The notes beneath the pieces were generated by a model. That model had not been told where the DNA came from. It saw only the letters and a list, made by a program, of their open reading frames with translations, and made no database searches. Shown here piece by piece: positions 45,340 through 58,000 of a DNA stretch of 60,000 nucleotides (the first letter of the stretch is position 1; every line of letters begins with the position of its first letter). Source of the stretch: Takakia lepidozioides (Eukaryota; Streptophyta; Takakiopsida; Takakiales; Takakiaceae); NCBI GenBank assembly GCA_030704615.1, contig CM060732.1:37431053-37491052 (forward strand). The letters are read 5' to 3'. A program made the translations under genes and the position numbers.

Positions 45340-47140
45340 AATGCCTTGTGACAGGTGCAAAAATCAGCCTTGACAACAGCCCTTGCCCCCATAACGGCCA
45401 CCTGCACACACGCCGCAGGTCACTGAACCTCCAACAAACGAGCGAGTCTTTTAAAGCAAAACGAGTTGTGGGGTAGAGAAGCAAAACGTGCAAAATTGGG
45501 TTTCGCCAACAAAACTTTGAAACTTGGATTTTCGCCAGCGAACTTGGGCTTCCTTGGTGAAATTGGGGTTTAAGAAAAAAAAGAAAAAGTTTCTCCCTTT
45601 CAAGCTCCTTCTATATGTTTAAAATTATATTTACACACCATGTAGACCCTATTAACGCATAAAGACCCTATGTCCATCTATTATATGTATTTCCGCTGGC
45701 ATACATATCACCCATTACCATGGATCCTACTCAAGTGGGGGTTTTTCATGCTCATGCCTTTTGGTCGTTGTTGTTCCTTGTTTGCATTTGTTTGCTGTCC
45801 ATTGTCTTGCCTTGCATTGTTGCGCATTCAGGCTCCTTATCTGCTTGGCGTCAATAGAGAAGGCGGCTGCTGTCAGTGTGCTGTTATGACTACCTTCAAC
45901 AACCCTCCCCTTGCTCCGGAACACTTAGCTAAGGAGGCTTTTGCGATTGCTGAATGGGTGAGGGGCCTAGGGGCGAGTGAGGAACAAGTGTCTCAACTTG
46001 TTGCGACGAGAATTATTTAGTGAGCATGAAACGCCATGCTCGAATCACTTGGTCAACATTCCCTATGCCAGCTAATTTTCGCCGCTTGTGGCGTCGTCAA
46101 GCAGCTGAAGTGCTAGGGTGGGTTGAATGGAAAGAGAAGGGCCATCCCAGAGGGTTCTTTTCCGACATGATTCTTTTCCGACATCAATGAGCTGCTGAGG
46201 GGGTTAGTGTGGCCACATTATGGAACCTAAGGTAGTGGCATCTAGAAGTGTGCGTTGCCTTTACCTGTCCCCTATTTTTGATGAATGAAGTCACTGCTTT
46301 CATCCCAGTACTGTGCACTTTTGCAATGGAGGCAGTTCAAGGTTAATTACTGCTTTGGATTAGGTGCAACATGGAGTGTTTTGGGAGTATGGAGGGCTTA
46401 ATTAATGGTGGGTTAGTGAAGCTAACTACACAGCCATCTAGTGATTCTCATTTCAAATTCCCCATTCGTTTTTGAAAGTGGAGGCGGGTATTTCGGGACA
46501 ATGGCCGGTTAATAAGCAGCCAAACATGAATGCAAATGGGATGCATGGCTCACTTTAGATAGTGCTACTTTGCACACTTTTATCATGCTTCAGTTTACGG
46601 GAGAATGGGAAATGAAGGAGCCGTCGAGTCTTCCAGCTCTCTCCACGAGGTCGGCTAGTTTAGGGTTCTAGGATGGCCATGTCTTAGGAGATGTAGGTCA
46701 ACTCAGGGCAGACTTAGGGGTCCTACTTCTCCGTGTATGGTCAGATTTTGCACAGGTCATCATCCATGCAAGGAAAGCTACGGGTCCTTCCATCCGTAGA
46801 TGTGCGCAGAATTCGGCATTGGGAGACACGTACTTCTGGGCCCACACATGGCCTGGTTTTGGTAATTCTTTGAGAAAGGTGTAGGTGCACACCTTGTGCA
46901 TTTAAGCACCTTTAAGCACATATCAGGGATGAATATATGGCATTACAGGAGGGACCTACAGAGCAGAAGTGGGATAATATGTAGTTTGACTTTGATAATC
47001 CATATATAATACATCAAAATTATGTGCTTTGCACAAGTAATTGTTGCTTCATTTGCTATTCTGCTCATATAATTTTTGAGACACTGCACCCTTTGAGCAG
47101 TGCACACTACTTAAATGCACACTTCTAGATACCACTACCT
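45340..47140. other. no recognisable gene
   Basis: An open frame at 45670-46020 (plus) has a hydrophobic N-terminal half and ends EHLAKEAFAIAEWVRGLGAS; it could be a decayed transposon-associated protein. A minus frame at 46698-46901 has no motif. I cannot assign either. Confidence 0.25.
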
Positions 47141-47149
47141 CATAGCGAG

Positions 47150-50100
47150 TCAAGCCGATCTGTTTGATCAGCATAAAATCCAAATGCGTCCCAAGTCCTA
47201 ACCAATAATGCTAGAGCTATCATGACTGGATGTTGCAAAGGGTTATGCTGGGCATTACTTACAATGAAGTGGGGTGGTATGCTGGAGCCCTGGACCGAGT
47301 TTTGGCCAGTGTGAATGACAGGGTAAGTTAGCAGGCCAAAACAATCAAACGTATAAATAGTTTCAGGTACACTATCTAGCATCATGTGTTGTGTCACCAC
47401 CTTATTCCCAAGTGTTACCGACAATGTTGGTTATCGCATGTTTATTATGATCGTCCTTGAAATATAATCATTATCGATTGGATATAAATATCACACCATG
47501 CGGTTCTTTTTTCTGTTAATACCAGACCGGTATTGATAAATGCCCTGGTATCTTTCAAAGTCTTCATATTGATACCAGTAAAACACCACACCAATAATGT
47601 ATTATTGATGCCACCATGGTATTCAAATATCAGATTCTTCCCAATGCCAGTGCTTCCCTGGTATCGCAATTGGACGAAGGCCTCATACCAGTACCAGTCT
47701 GGTATGTTCGTAACAGTTCACATTGAACCTGGTGAAGTTGCAATAGGGGATCATAACCTGTCGCACAAACCCCAGAAGGTCCCCAGCTTGCAGCTACTGG
47801 AGCCAAGAACAGCCCCTTCCCAAACTGGTATGAACTGGCTTTACGAAGGATCCTCGGCCCACTGCCTTTGACAGCAACAGCAGGGAAGAAGTGTCACTGG
47901 GGCTCTAGTCCCTCTTCTGGGGGCTAGAGCCCTACTAAGGCCCTAACAGCCGCAATGTCTTGCGTACGATGGAAGTCCTGAATGCGCACTTTGGCAGGAA
48001 CAAATGGTTTCAGGGGGCCTGCCACTGCTCTCCACATTACTTCACTTCCTCTTTTATTGCTTACAGGATACATTGCCCTACAAGCCAGAAGCCAACAGTC
48101 ATTTTCTCACCCTCACCCCTCTATTTCTCTTGACGGATACGCAGAGACTCTCCCCTGAAGGGAACATGAACATGAACAGTTACTTCAAACAGCCACCGGT
48201 GAGCATGCTTTAAATGTGTGTGTGTGTGTGCAAAACATGTCAATGTGTGCACAACCAACAACCAACAATGTCCGAGCTCACATGTCCTTATAAGGTGGTT
48301 CTGTTATCTGTGAAAGCTATTTATTGTGAGAGGAAAGGTCCCGTTCTTCATAAAGCATGTATGGAAGATTGCAAACCAATCTGATGGTCAAGAATACTAT
48401 AAATCCAAAATAACCCAATTGGTACAAAACCTGAATATGCAACCATTCTCGCCAAAGTCTTCAATGCAAAGCAATTTCGACTACTCCTGCCTTGTGATAG
48501 GAGCAGTAACCACAACACATAGTACCAGGAGCAGTTCACAATTCATGCGATATCCATTTCGATTCAGGCATTTAACATAGGTAGAGTAGCACTTACTGAT
48601 TGAGAGGAGGAAACCTCGAAAATTGTCGTTCTCTAAGTGAACCAGGGGTAGTGTGCGCTACCATTGCACCCATAGACTTTGCTGTTTCCAATGCTGCTAG
48701 ACTTGCTCTTTGCTCAGCAGGTTTCTGTCCACATGCAACCAACCTGTAAATTCTAGGAAGGAACAGGGCAAGTCTTGGCTAGGCAAAAAGCAGTTCTGCA
48801 TAGTGAGGGGCACCCTTTTCCATGGTTGTCACGATGCATTGCCTTGCTTGAACGACTGCTACTACCTCCTTTCTCTCATGTTTTCTTCCATTTTGTCCCA
48901 TAAGCTCTACGAGCTTTCCGCGGACGTTATAAAGCACCATTTCATTTCATTTCTCCCCCTCACTCACCCACACTGCTCATTCTGTATACAGCATCCTGAC
49001 TGCTTGTGAGTTATGCTGCCTAAGCTATCATTAACAGTTCAACATCCGGTGGCTAAGTCCGACTGATTGCAAATAGTTAGTAGTCTAGCAATGCGTTATG
49101 CAGCTGCAACTTGCTAGACTTTGGTTCTGTTTCCCATGCTTTACTGAAACCTAAGTTATGCTAAAAGATATTCCCTCATCGGAGAGAAAAGTATAACTGC
49201 AATGAGTTGTCTTCCTTTGATAGTAGTTCCAACTGGAGGTTGGAGTCCTTCTTGTTAGACAGGGGTGACACACATCCATTAGGCCAATCAAAAGAGCTCA
49301 CAATGCTCAGAATCTCAGTTAATGATTAACTTCTCAAACAAAAAATTAAAGGCCCATTGCATCAGAGCACAATGTGGACTCAGTTCTGAAGAGAGCTGTA
49401 GTGTTACCAAGCTTTAATTCTTGTTGCATACAATACCATACAGCCATGGATTATATATACTGCAAGAGAAGAGTTCAACTTACCTCACATGTGTGGGTTG
49501 CAAGGTCTGCAAGGGGAAGCGAGTCCATTTGCTGGTAGATTTACAGACCAAAAACACCGAATTGCATGAATACAGTGAGGAATAAGAGCAAGTGCAGCCT
49601 GGATGAATCAGTTGCATCCTTCGATATATAAAGCAAGACCAGCCAAACTCTGTACTTGGAAGTGAAGGATGCTGACATTGCAATTCTTGCTACTGTTAGA
49701 CATTATCATGAAAATGCCTTCCTTAAATGCATCCCCAAGCATGCAGACTGGATCCCAAAATGAGGGAGAAGCTGCCCAAGCCAGTGTGAGACACATTACC
49801 AATAGGGCTCCTGCCTCTTCGAGAGGTGGATCCATTGCTGACTTATTGTACTTAGGATGCAAAGGACTACAGTCTTGAGTTTGGTTTGTAATGCAAAAAA
49901 ACAAGAATACCTGGCATGCTGATGGCCTGTGATCCAAGTCTGCTGAAGCTAAAGTCACCCGGCGCACTGGCATAGATGGGGGCATCACACTTAGCTTTTT
50001 CTTGGCAGTAAGTGGTGTTGGAAAGTACTCGTACTGCTGTTCGCCTTTCTTGCGATCTTCATTTTGTAGTCTTCCCAGAACCTCCGCATAACTGTGACCC

Positions 50101-50380
50101 CACCTCTCAAGTTACTCTCCCTGAATCTAAGTCAACTAGTTGAACTTGGCTGAAGATTTTCAAAATTGGACCAAGTTGGTCAGCAGTCACAACTTAAGAG
50201 GAAGTTAAGATAGAGACCATGAAGGCGCACTTTCGGGAACTTGAATTGGTTATGAACCTGGGGTGCCTTGCACAGTCACTCACATAAGACCTTTCTCTCT
50301 TGACGGAGGCCATGAGCCCGTTTTCTTGCACTGGGTTCAAGAACGTGAGTCTCGAATTCAGATTTTGAAAACAGAAATTC
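47150..50380 (+). repeat. 3.3 kb segmental duplication, copy B
   Basis: Partner of 36797-40165, about 10.3 kb away in the same orientation with eL43 between. Has a 74-bp SINE-like insertion at 48876-48949 and lacks the 26-bp tandem duplication of copy A. The minus-strand exon-like segments of copy A are kept (for example KPAEQRASLAALETAKSMGA at about 48700). Confidence 0.9.
48876..48949 (+). mobile_element. ATTTC-tailed SINE-like element, 5'-truncated copy
   Basis: TCATGTTTTCTTCCATTTTG, then CCCATAAGCTCTACGAGC, CGCGGACGTTATAAAGCACC and ATTTC repeats. Absent from copy A at 38607. Flanked by TTTCTC on both sides (48870-48875, 48950-48955). Confidence 0.8.
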
Positions 50381-50399
50381 TGCTTACGAGGTCTAAGGC

Positions 50400-51290
50400 T
50401 TGATCAGTCACCAAATTACTGTCGGACTTCCAAGCAGAAGGTAAACAATTTTATGCCAAGTGATTTAGAAGGAATCACCGGCCATCTGTAGCATGAAATG
50501 AGCAACTTGGCTTGACAGTACCACAAATGCGATTGATGATCACATGAATCAGCACATTATAATTTATTAAAAATGTCATTCACAATCGAAAACTGGTTCG
50601 TGGTGACTAAGGGTTGTGGGTACTTCAAACTCGATGAGCTGAGGTACTAGTCTATGCTAGAATATTCATCCAGAGATGTAATGAAGACATACACAAGTTG
50701 CAGACTACCTATGTTTGAGATCTAGTGATGTCAAAAACAGAATGTAGAAACATATAGTGATTACATATACACATTATTACTTTACCGTAAATTGCTGGTT
50801 CTGGCCATTATTCAGTTCGCATGCTACATGATGGCATGAAAACTGAGTGAGATCTTTAATGAGACCACATGAGCTCCGCTCACTGAGCAGGGTGGCTGTG
50901 ATTGACAGACCTCAGATGCCAGTTATTCACAATACACTTACCACCACGGAAGTGAACTTGCAGCCTGCGTTACAAATTGAAGCAGCAAATTACTCTGGGT
51001 AGTGGTAATTCATATGCACATGCACGGGGAGGAAAACATGGCAGAGAGTCTAAACTTGTATCGCCAACCCCGATTAGCGGTTCCAACTCCAGCCAAGGGT
51101 AGTTTTTGACTTGGTCTGCGCAACACTGGCATACCAGTAAGCGGATTATATAGCTGCTCATTCTCTGACCTGCAACCCACTAATCCCACTTTTCACGTGA
51201 GTACGTTCCAAAGATCATTGGAAACATCATCTCGTGACACCAGGCTGTACCTGCTCAGTACACCAAGATATGCATTTTTTCCGTGTCAAA
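50400..51290. other. no gene supported
   Basis: A minus frame at 50970-51161 (CADQVKNYPWLELEPLIGVG) is protein-like and could be an exon of a minus-strand gene continuing from above, but lacks a clear partner. Confidence 0.3.
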
Positions 51291-51296
51291 TTATTT

Positions 51297-51884
51297 TCAT
51301 CCATAAACCTTGAAAGAAAAGCCATTCAGAACATCCTCCCATCCTGACCGGCGAGTTTTCTTGTACACCATTGAGGGAAAGAGAGGAAGAGTGGGGGGTG
51401 TGTTCAGGGTACCATTGGACAGTGCTTCTTCCATATGGAGCAAGTGGTTCAATGACTGCAGCTCCTTGGCCCAGGCATGACGGCGATCCCCAAAATCCCA
51501 CATCAAATCCCAATGGCCTGGGGATGTCCAACTCCAACCTGCTCCATCATCAAGCAACCATAATCTATAATTATTCTTTGTTCCAAAACAGGTGGGCATC
51601 TGCATGTAGGATAAGCAACCAAGAAGCATGAGACACAGTGCAACTGATTTGCTGTCAATGTTCAAGCCAGACTCGCAGGACACGTTCTTCTTGTGTACCT
51701 CCTCCTTCAAGCTCTTGACATCCCACATATGTTGGGAGTATCTTTGGGTCTTCTGCATTGTGCATGAGAAAAAAGAACAAAAAATGGCACAACAGTCTGA
51801 AAGGGTCCTGAACTTTTCAACGATCACACAAACTTCCGAGAGTAAAGCACATGTCGTGACTACTGACAGGATTCTTTCAAACAT
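51297..51884 (-). CDS. hypothetical protein or exon, 195 codons
   Basis: Minus-strand open frame with non-repetitive, protein-like composition (SQHMWDVKSLKEEVHKKNVS; WSWTSPGHWDLMWDFGDRRH). A possible acceptor (CATGCAG|ATGCCC) falls inside, so only the second half may be exon. No family recognised. It lies downstream of the deleted LINE on the same strand and could belong to the minus-strand gene at 55-59 kb. Confidence 0.3.
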   Translation of the reverse strand: MFERILSVVTTCALLSEVCVIVEKFRTLSDCCAIFCSFFSCTMQKTQRYSQHMWDVKSLKEEVHKKNVSCESGLNIDSKSVALCLMLLGCLSYMQMPTCFGTKNNYRLWLLDDGAGWSWTSPGHWDLMWDFGDRRHAWAKELQSLNHLLHMEEALSNGTLNTPPTLPLFPSMVYKKTRRSGWEDVLNGFSFKVYG

Positions 51885-51974
51885 CTATTGATCGATATAC
51901 AGTTTAAAGACATGCATTTTACGGTCAGATTCAAGGGCAGGAAACCGTCCTCCATTTTGTGAGTGTGTGAGAGA

Positions 51975-54155
51975 GAATGTACTCATAAGACGTTGTTTAG
52001 CGTAGCCTTGTGGCCATTGACCCAGCGCCCACTTTGAGCAGAACACAAAGGGACAGAACCTACCTTTGTTAGGGGCTGATGCCAGTAGTAAGACTTACCT
52101 TGGAATAAACAATTGATCGGGGTTTTCCAGATATTTTCTAGAAATCCCTTTAGACAAGCATCAACCTGCTGTGTGTGGTTTGCCCAATAACTAGGCCCCA
52201 AAAGGGCCTGGGCTTTTGGCTCAGCCTCGAGACTTTCAAAGTTGGTAAACAGAGGTACAGGCACAATTCCCTCGATAGATTTGAAGAGAGCGTCTCTCTG
52301 GTGAGAGAACCCTGGATAATGAATCAGAAAACGAATATTGTCTTCAGGTTGCCCACCCAACCGGCTCTCTCCCTTTCCTCTCTGCTTCTGTTTGCTGTTC
52401 AAAGGTAGGCTTCCCGCCCTGCGTTTAAATTTCAGTCTAGTGCCGAGAGTGGGTAGACCCTTAAGGTCATCCATGATGTCCTCCCCCATGACACAGACTG
52501 GAAACAAGTTCAGGGAAGTTTTCTGCCTAACCTCATTTTCATCAGACAATTTCCTGGCAACAGACATGGCTTTGGACACTACAGCCTCTAAGTCAGATTT
52601 ATCCAGCAAGGTCAAGACTTGCGGGCTAAGATGAGATCCTTGAGAATCTCTTCTATTCTCTTCCGCCAGGACTTAGCCTGTTTGACAGGGCGATCCCGCT
52701 TCCAAGAAATAGAGTCGATCAACTTAGGATATCTGATGTTGGACATATGTTGCAGCTGACCCCACCATCTAAGCTTGAATTTATCTTGTCGGGAGCTTAA
52801 GGAAGGGATGCCAAACTCACCCCGAACAGCCACATTGGCTGTTTTGGAGCATGCTGACATGCTCTCCTTAAGCACCCCCCACTTGAATGGATTCTAGAGA
52901 CTTAGCCTGGTTGGAGTTATCAACCCATATCGCAGATGCGTACTCCAGCAAGGCAGGTCTAATAACGCAAGAAAGCATGTTTTTTTTTTTTTTAACCTCA
53001 GAGTTGATCCCTCTGCAGTGGAAAAAATTTAGTGAGACCCAGCGTTTTGCGCTTGCAGTTTGAACAACTTTCTGCATATGTGCACCCCAATAACAGTTGG
53101 AGGAAAACTCAACGCAGAGGTATGTGTAGGAAGGGAGGACTGGAATCTCATGGCTTCCCACTGCCACTTGAGATCACCTCCTCCCTCTCCTGAGCATACA
53201 AGTTATGGACACCTCTCCACATCTTCCCTTGATCCCATATGACCAGAGTCGGAGCCATAGACCGTCTCTAAACACTGTCGCATAAGCCTTTTTGACATCC
53301 AAGAAAAATACGAAAGTGGGTTTCCCTTCTTTCTTCCTTCCCTGGATAATCTGGCTTAGGGTGAAGATATGATCCACACAGCCCCTGTTTCGCCGAAAGC
53401 CAGCTTGGACTTTGTGGAAACAACCTCTAGATCCCAGATCAACCTCGAGACGAGTACTTATAACTCTGCAAAATATCTTGCCAACTGCATTGAGGAGAGT
53501 GATTCCTCGGTAGTTCCCCGGTTCTTCTCTGTCACCCTTCTTGTATAGATTGACAATGACCCCCTGTCGCCAGCGAAAGGGGGTCATTTCAGTCCTCCAG
53601 ATAACGTTAAAGAGAAGTACAAGGGCCTCTATCATGGGATCGGCACCGTACTTGATCAGCTTGTTGACTATCTTTGCGGATCTGGTAGTACTTAGCCCAC
53701 AATTCTTTGTTGGTATCCAAATTGCAGCACTCTTTATGGAGGACTCATCTCTCAGCTATCTTGAGTTTAATCTCATTGGTCCACCAATTAACAGCTCTAC
53801 CGCCTCCCAATGATCTTGTCAGCCACAGAGGAGACAAAACTCTCCCAAGAATCCACTGCCCTTTCGACTTCATTTCTTGCTTTGCCAGAGCGAGACTGAA
53901 GGTCTTGGAGTGAGTGGACAAAATGAGGGAGAGCCTCTTGCAGGGCCTGGACATACTCAGCCTTGACGTCTTCATTTTGGAATTTTTCTATGCACCACTT
54001 CCGACTCGAACGTGTCACAGATCTCTTGGTGTTGGGAAAACACCTTTTGATCTCAGTCCAAACCAGGAAGTGGTTGTGTGTGTGTGTGAGAGAGAGAGTG
54101 GAAGGGAGAGAGGTACTCATTACACTGTCCTTGCCCTCAACTTGTGGCCATTGCG
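51975..54155 (-). mobile_element. non-LTR retrotransposon (LINE), internally deleted ORF2
   Basis: Order on the minus strand: linker before the RT (VERAVDSWESFVSSVADKII, ~53830), RT fingers/palm (NYRGITLLNAVGKIFCRV; QAGFRRNRGCVDHIFTL; FFLDVKKAYATVFRDGLW, 53520-53270), then a jump to the post-RT region (YTYLCVEFSSNCYWGAHMQK; LLEYASAIWVDNSN), a thumb/connector (KLRWWGQLQHMSNIRYPKL) and the C-terminus to 51983. The segment that should hold the YxDD catalytic motif is missing near 53170, and the C-terminal zinc knuckle reads SRLGGQPEDNIRFLIHYPGF, with its Cys and His positions lost. Several frameshifts and a T-run (52980-52993) add to the decay. The endonuclease is absent: a dead, 5'-truncated copy. 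Confidence 0.85.
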
Positions 54156-54159
54156 TTCA

Positions 54160-55050
54160 CGAGGAGTACAAGGAGGCCACTACCATCAGTGAATCCTTGC
54201 TTCCACAGTGGAACTCCAAAATTTTAGTAGATTAAATTAATCTGATCAGCTCCATCATCGCTGGGGGCTCCAGATGGAGCTACTTTTGTGTGCTGGCCTT
54301 GTAGACTGTATAGCTAATACATCCTCGACATGGCATCCACATGTTCTCAATCCATGTGAGGGTAAAGAGAGAGAAAAGAGGAACAGTCCGGTTCCGAAAG
54401 GGCGAACGACTATTGGGACACCAAGCAAAGGCAGCTTGGCTAAAGGGCACAGCTAACCTAGCTTACAAACTGTATTGCACGAAATGGGAAAAGTAAAAGA
54501 GGTGGAAATGGAGGAGTACCCGTCGCAATGCTTGAGAGCCCTCGAAAAGTTTTCATACCTTCAAACCCACCATAGCCAGCCAGAGTCAGAAGATCCTCCC
54601 AGACATGTCAGAACTTTGGGACAGCTGCATATCTTCACCTCGAATTTGAGGATCCAGACCTCAAAAGAGTGAGTACAAATTAGCTCTGTTGTGGCTTGGG
54701 GTTCATAAAGTGACAGTTCTGGAGACTACATCATCAGACCTTTTGGACGCGTGGAGGTATGAACTCGGTATATTTTATCTCTTCTGCTCCAAGTGGTACC
54801 TAGAACACCGAGATTTGTGGAGCTGGCTATGAGCTTCTTCCCTCTGTCTTCAGTTTATGTTACAGTGAAAGATGATCCAGGTGTGTTGTCTATAAAGATG
54901 GTTCCAGTGAATGGTTCCAGTGAAAGGTGCATAATATTGCAAGAGTGAGTGCCCAGCAGCCCGGAGCTGAACAGGTTGAGTGGGAAGTTATTAAACCCTA
55001 CCTACTTGTTGAAGGGGTTTTATAAAGAGTAAAGGGAAGGGTATGAAACA
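54160..55050. other. no gene seen
   Basis: Plus frames at 54274-54672 have no motif. A tandem GGTTCCAGTGAATGGTTCC occurs near 54900. May be intron or 3' flank of the minus-strand candidate gene. Confidence 0.3.
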
Positions 55051-55057
55051 TGCTTAC

Positions 55058-58000
55058 TTGACATTGCCTAGTTTATCAGGGTCTGCGTACGTTATAAGTT
55101 TCTTGAACTCAGTGTCTGTACAATAGAATCCAAATTGCTCCAAGCTGAAGCGGAACACATCATAGGTAACCTGCCATGCTGACATTGTCAGTTCAGATGA
55201 GCTGATTACACCACTTTTGATAGTATCTGATGACAATATCACAACTAAGGACAAAAACTTGCAATGAAGTGTTCATTTCCATGTTAGTGAGGGTATGTAA
55301 TGCTGGAGAAGCTGACAAACCCTGGCCTGAGGTATTTTAGCTCTCCCTCCTTTTTTTAATCTCACGGGTCACAAGGCTACAGCAAGCATGACCACATTTA
55401 AGACACTCACCATCTGCAAATGAAGGAATGTAGTTTGGTCTATACATGATACAGGGTACTTTTACAGCCTTATCATCTGCCAGCTGGGGTTCAGATAATT
55501 AAATACGATGAGAACAGGGATAATATAGTCATTGCCGGCGGCAGCAGTAAAGTTGTTACCCCTGCACCTGGTTTTGAAGGGGAGAAAGAGGGAGAAGAAG
55601 ATGATAATATTTTTGTTACCTTACAATACATGAGGTCCAGATGATCAATGGAGACACAGAAGAAATGAAATGAAATGAAATGGTGCTTTATAACGTCCGC
55701 GGAAAGCTCATAGAGCTTATGGGACAAAATGGAAGAAAACATGAGAGAGAAAACAAAACCAGAGCCAAGAATAAGAACTATTGCTCGAGTGATTGTCTAA
55801 GGGTGAAGGCCTTGTGCAGGTAAGCTGCCAAGCATTTCTGATCCTCAGAAAAAAGAAAGAGCAATGAGAGGAATTCGTACGGACCGAATTTTCAGTGGGC
55901 TGGGGCTTTCCCCAATGCCGGCACATGTTAGGCAGTTGCTCTGCCCTCCAATACATCTGCCACATTGGAAGGACAAACTGTCACACTCGTGTAGAAGACT
56001 TCCTGAAGATGGGTAGAAGGAAGAGCCACAGATCCTGTTTATTCCCACTTCTGCACTTGGGAAAGTAACCTCTGAGAATCATAGTATGAGGCTAGTACAC
56101 CTAAAACGAATAGGTTCACGACCTCTACTATCAAACTGATCATAGTTGAGGAGATGGGGATAGAACACATTTAAGATCTTAGTCAATTTGTCTGAGCCTT
56201 CACAAGCACACAAGACTATTCTTGGAAGACATGCGACATCCGCACATAAAACTACCTCTGGTTTAAGGAGACTTCAGTTTACCCATTTGTGACATGCAAT
56301 CAGATTAGTAAGTAGACAGGATTCATGGAAGAGCTATTGTAAATAGACTATAATACCACTAAGCACTTGCTAGTTATGTGAGAGCATGGCACATACCTTG
56401 TCCAGAAGCCTCTCTCCAACATCCGTTTTACTCCTCCGTGGTGGTAACTCCTTGAATTTCAACCTTTTGTACCCTGTCCACCCAAAATGTAGATTTTGGC
56501 TAAGACATCCCCTTCCTACATAAACCCACCGTAATGTATAACATAACAGAGGAACAAGTCAAAGAAACATGAAGCAAATACTGCCTGTGTGTGTTGCCAA
56601 GAGAAAGAGGAGCCTATGGGGGGTTTGGCAAGAAGGCATGGTTCAATCCTCTGCTGCTTTCTCAAAGTCTGAAGAGAACATACTCATATCATGTGTCTCA
56701 AATGGCTCAGTTGGATACAGGGGATCCAGAGGATTCGAGTCTCTTTCTCGTACAAATCCAAACTGCTTTTTCCCAATATCTATGTCATACAGATCATTGT
56801 TATGTCCCCAATAAGTCCTTTTCCTCCTGCAGAAAATCCACCGCTCCGGCAGCAGTAAGCATGTCAGGATGCAGAGCTTGGTAAATACCAGGCATTGCAG
56901 AAAGGCATTGAAAGATAGAGGTCATATCTCTGGAAATAGGGCAAGCTTAAATTTATGGGCTTGTGCATCTGAGGTAGGTAGATTCAGCCAGACTCTTGCA
57001 AGTTTCATAAGATGGTTACGCACGGACAACTATCAGCTGACATGACTATCATGCGTACCCTAAAGGAGCAAGTAATCATCAATAGATGCCTTATGAGCAG
57101 CTTCCATGACCACACACAGATTCCAGAAGTTTCAGGGAAACAAACAGCCCTTCACCCAACCTACCACTAGTGGGCAAAAAGCAAGGGATACAGGCTGACA
57201 ATGTCCAACCTTTTAAAATCCTTACCTGATTCTTCCAGTCATGCTTGACCGTCTCCTTATGGAGGGTCTCGTGCAAGGACTTCTCATAAGGGCTTGCTCA
57301 TGCTCCAAGTGTCTTCTATAACAGAGGTTGTCATTTAAGGTCGCAATGTACTGGCAAACCCTCGTGACACCGTTGGATTTTGACAATGATATTTTGGCAC
57401 TATTGGTGTTTAGAGTGTTACCCCATAGTGGTGAGCACCATGTATTACTCTGAAGAAGGTAAGACACCATGCACACTGATAGTGTAGGGGTGGTAGAAAA
57501 AGACATCCATGGAAGGCCCAGAGAACCCAAGGAAGAAATGAAATGAAATGGTACTTTATAACGTCCGCGGAATGCTCATAGAGCTTATGGGACAATTTGG
57601 AAGATACCATGAGAGAGGAAACAAAACCAGAGCCAAAGATAGAACTATTGTGATTGTCTAAGAGTGAAGAAAGATAAAGAGAATGAGACTGAAAGTAAGG
57701 TCCTGAAGCTTATGTAGGGAGCAAGATATAGAGAAGATGGCCTACAGCCAAGTCCATTGCTTTGGCTTGCTGCCTTCGATTTCATCGCCTGGTTGCATAC
57801 ATCTGCAAGGTTTTGCATAGTATGATTCGGCATGGGCTCCAGGGATATCATGAACATCTAGCATCATGCTGACTGTCCTGTTGGAAAGTTTCTGTCGGAA
57901 ACAAATCAGGTGTTAATTTTGTACTTTTTTCCTCTTTGGCTCAATGTACTTGTGCTTGTATGGGTTACTTCTACAGGTCAGAATTTCTTAAGAATGCCTT

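Noticed and set aside
52175-52634. Plus-strand open frames at 52.2-52.6 kb
   Set aside because: Antisense of the LINE C-terminal region; the same false frame appears opposite the other LINE copies.
53170-53635. Intact reverse transcriptase
   Set aside because: The catalytic YxDD block is missing and frames are broken on both sides.
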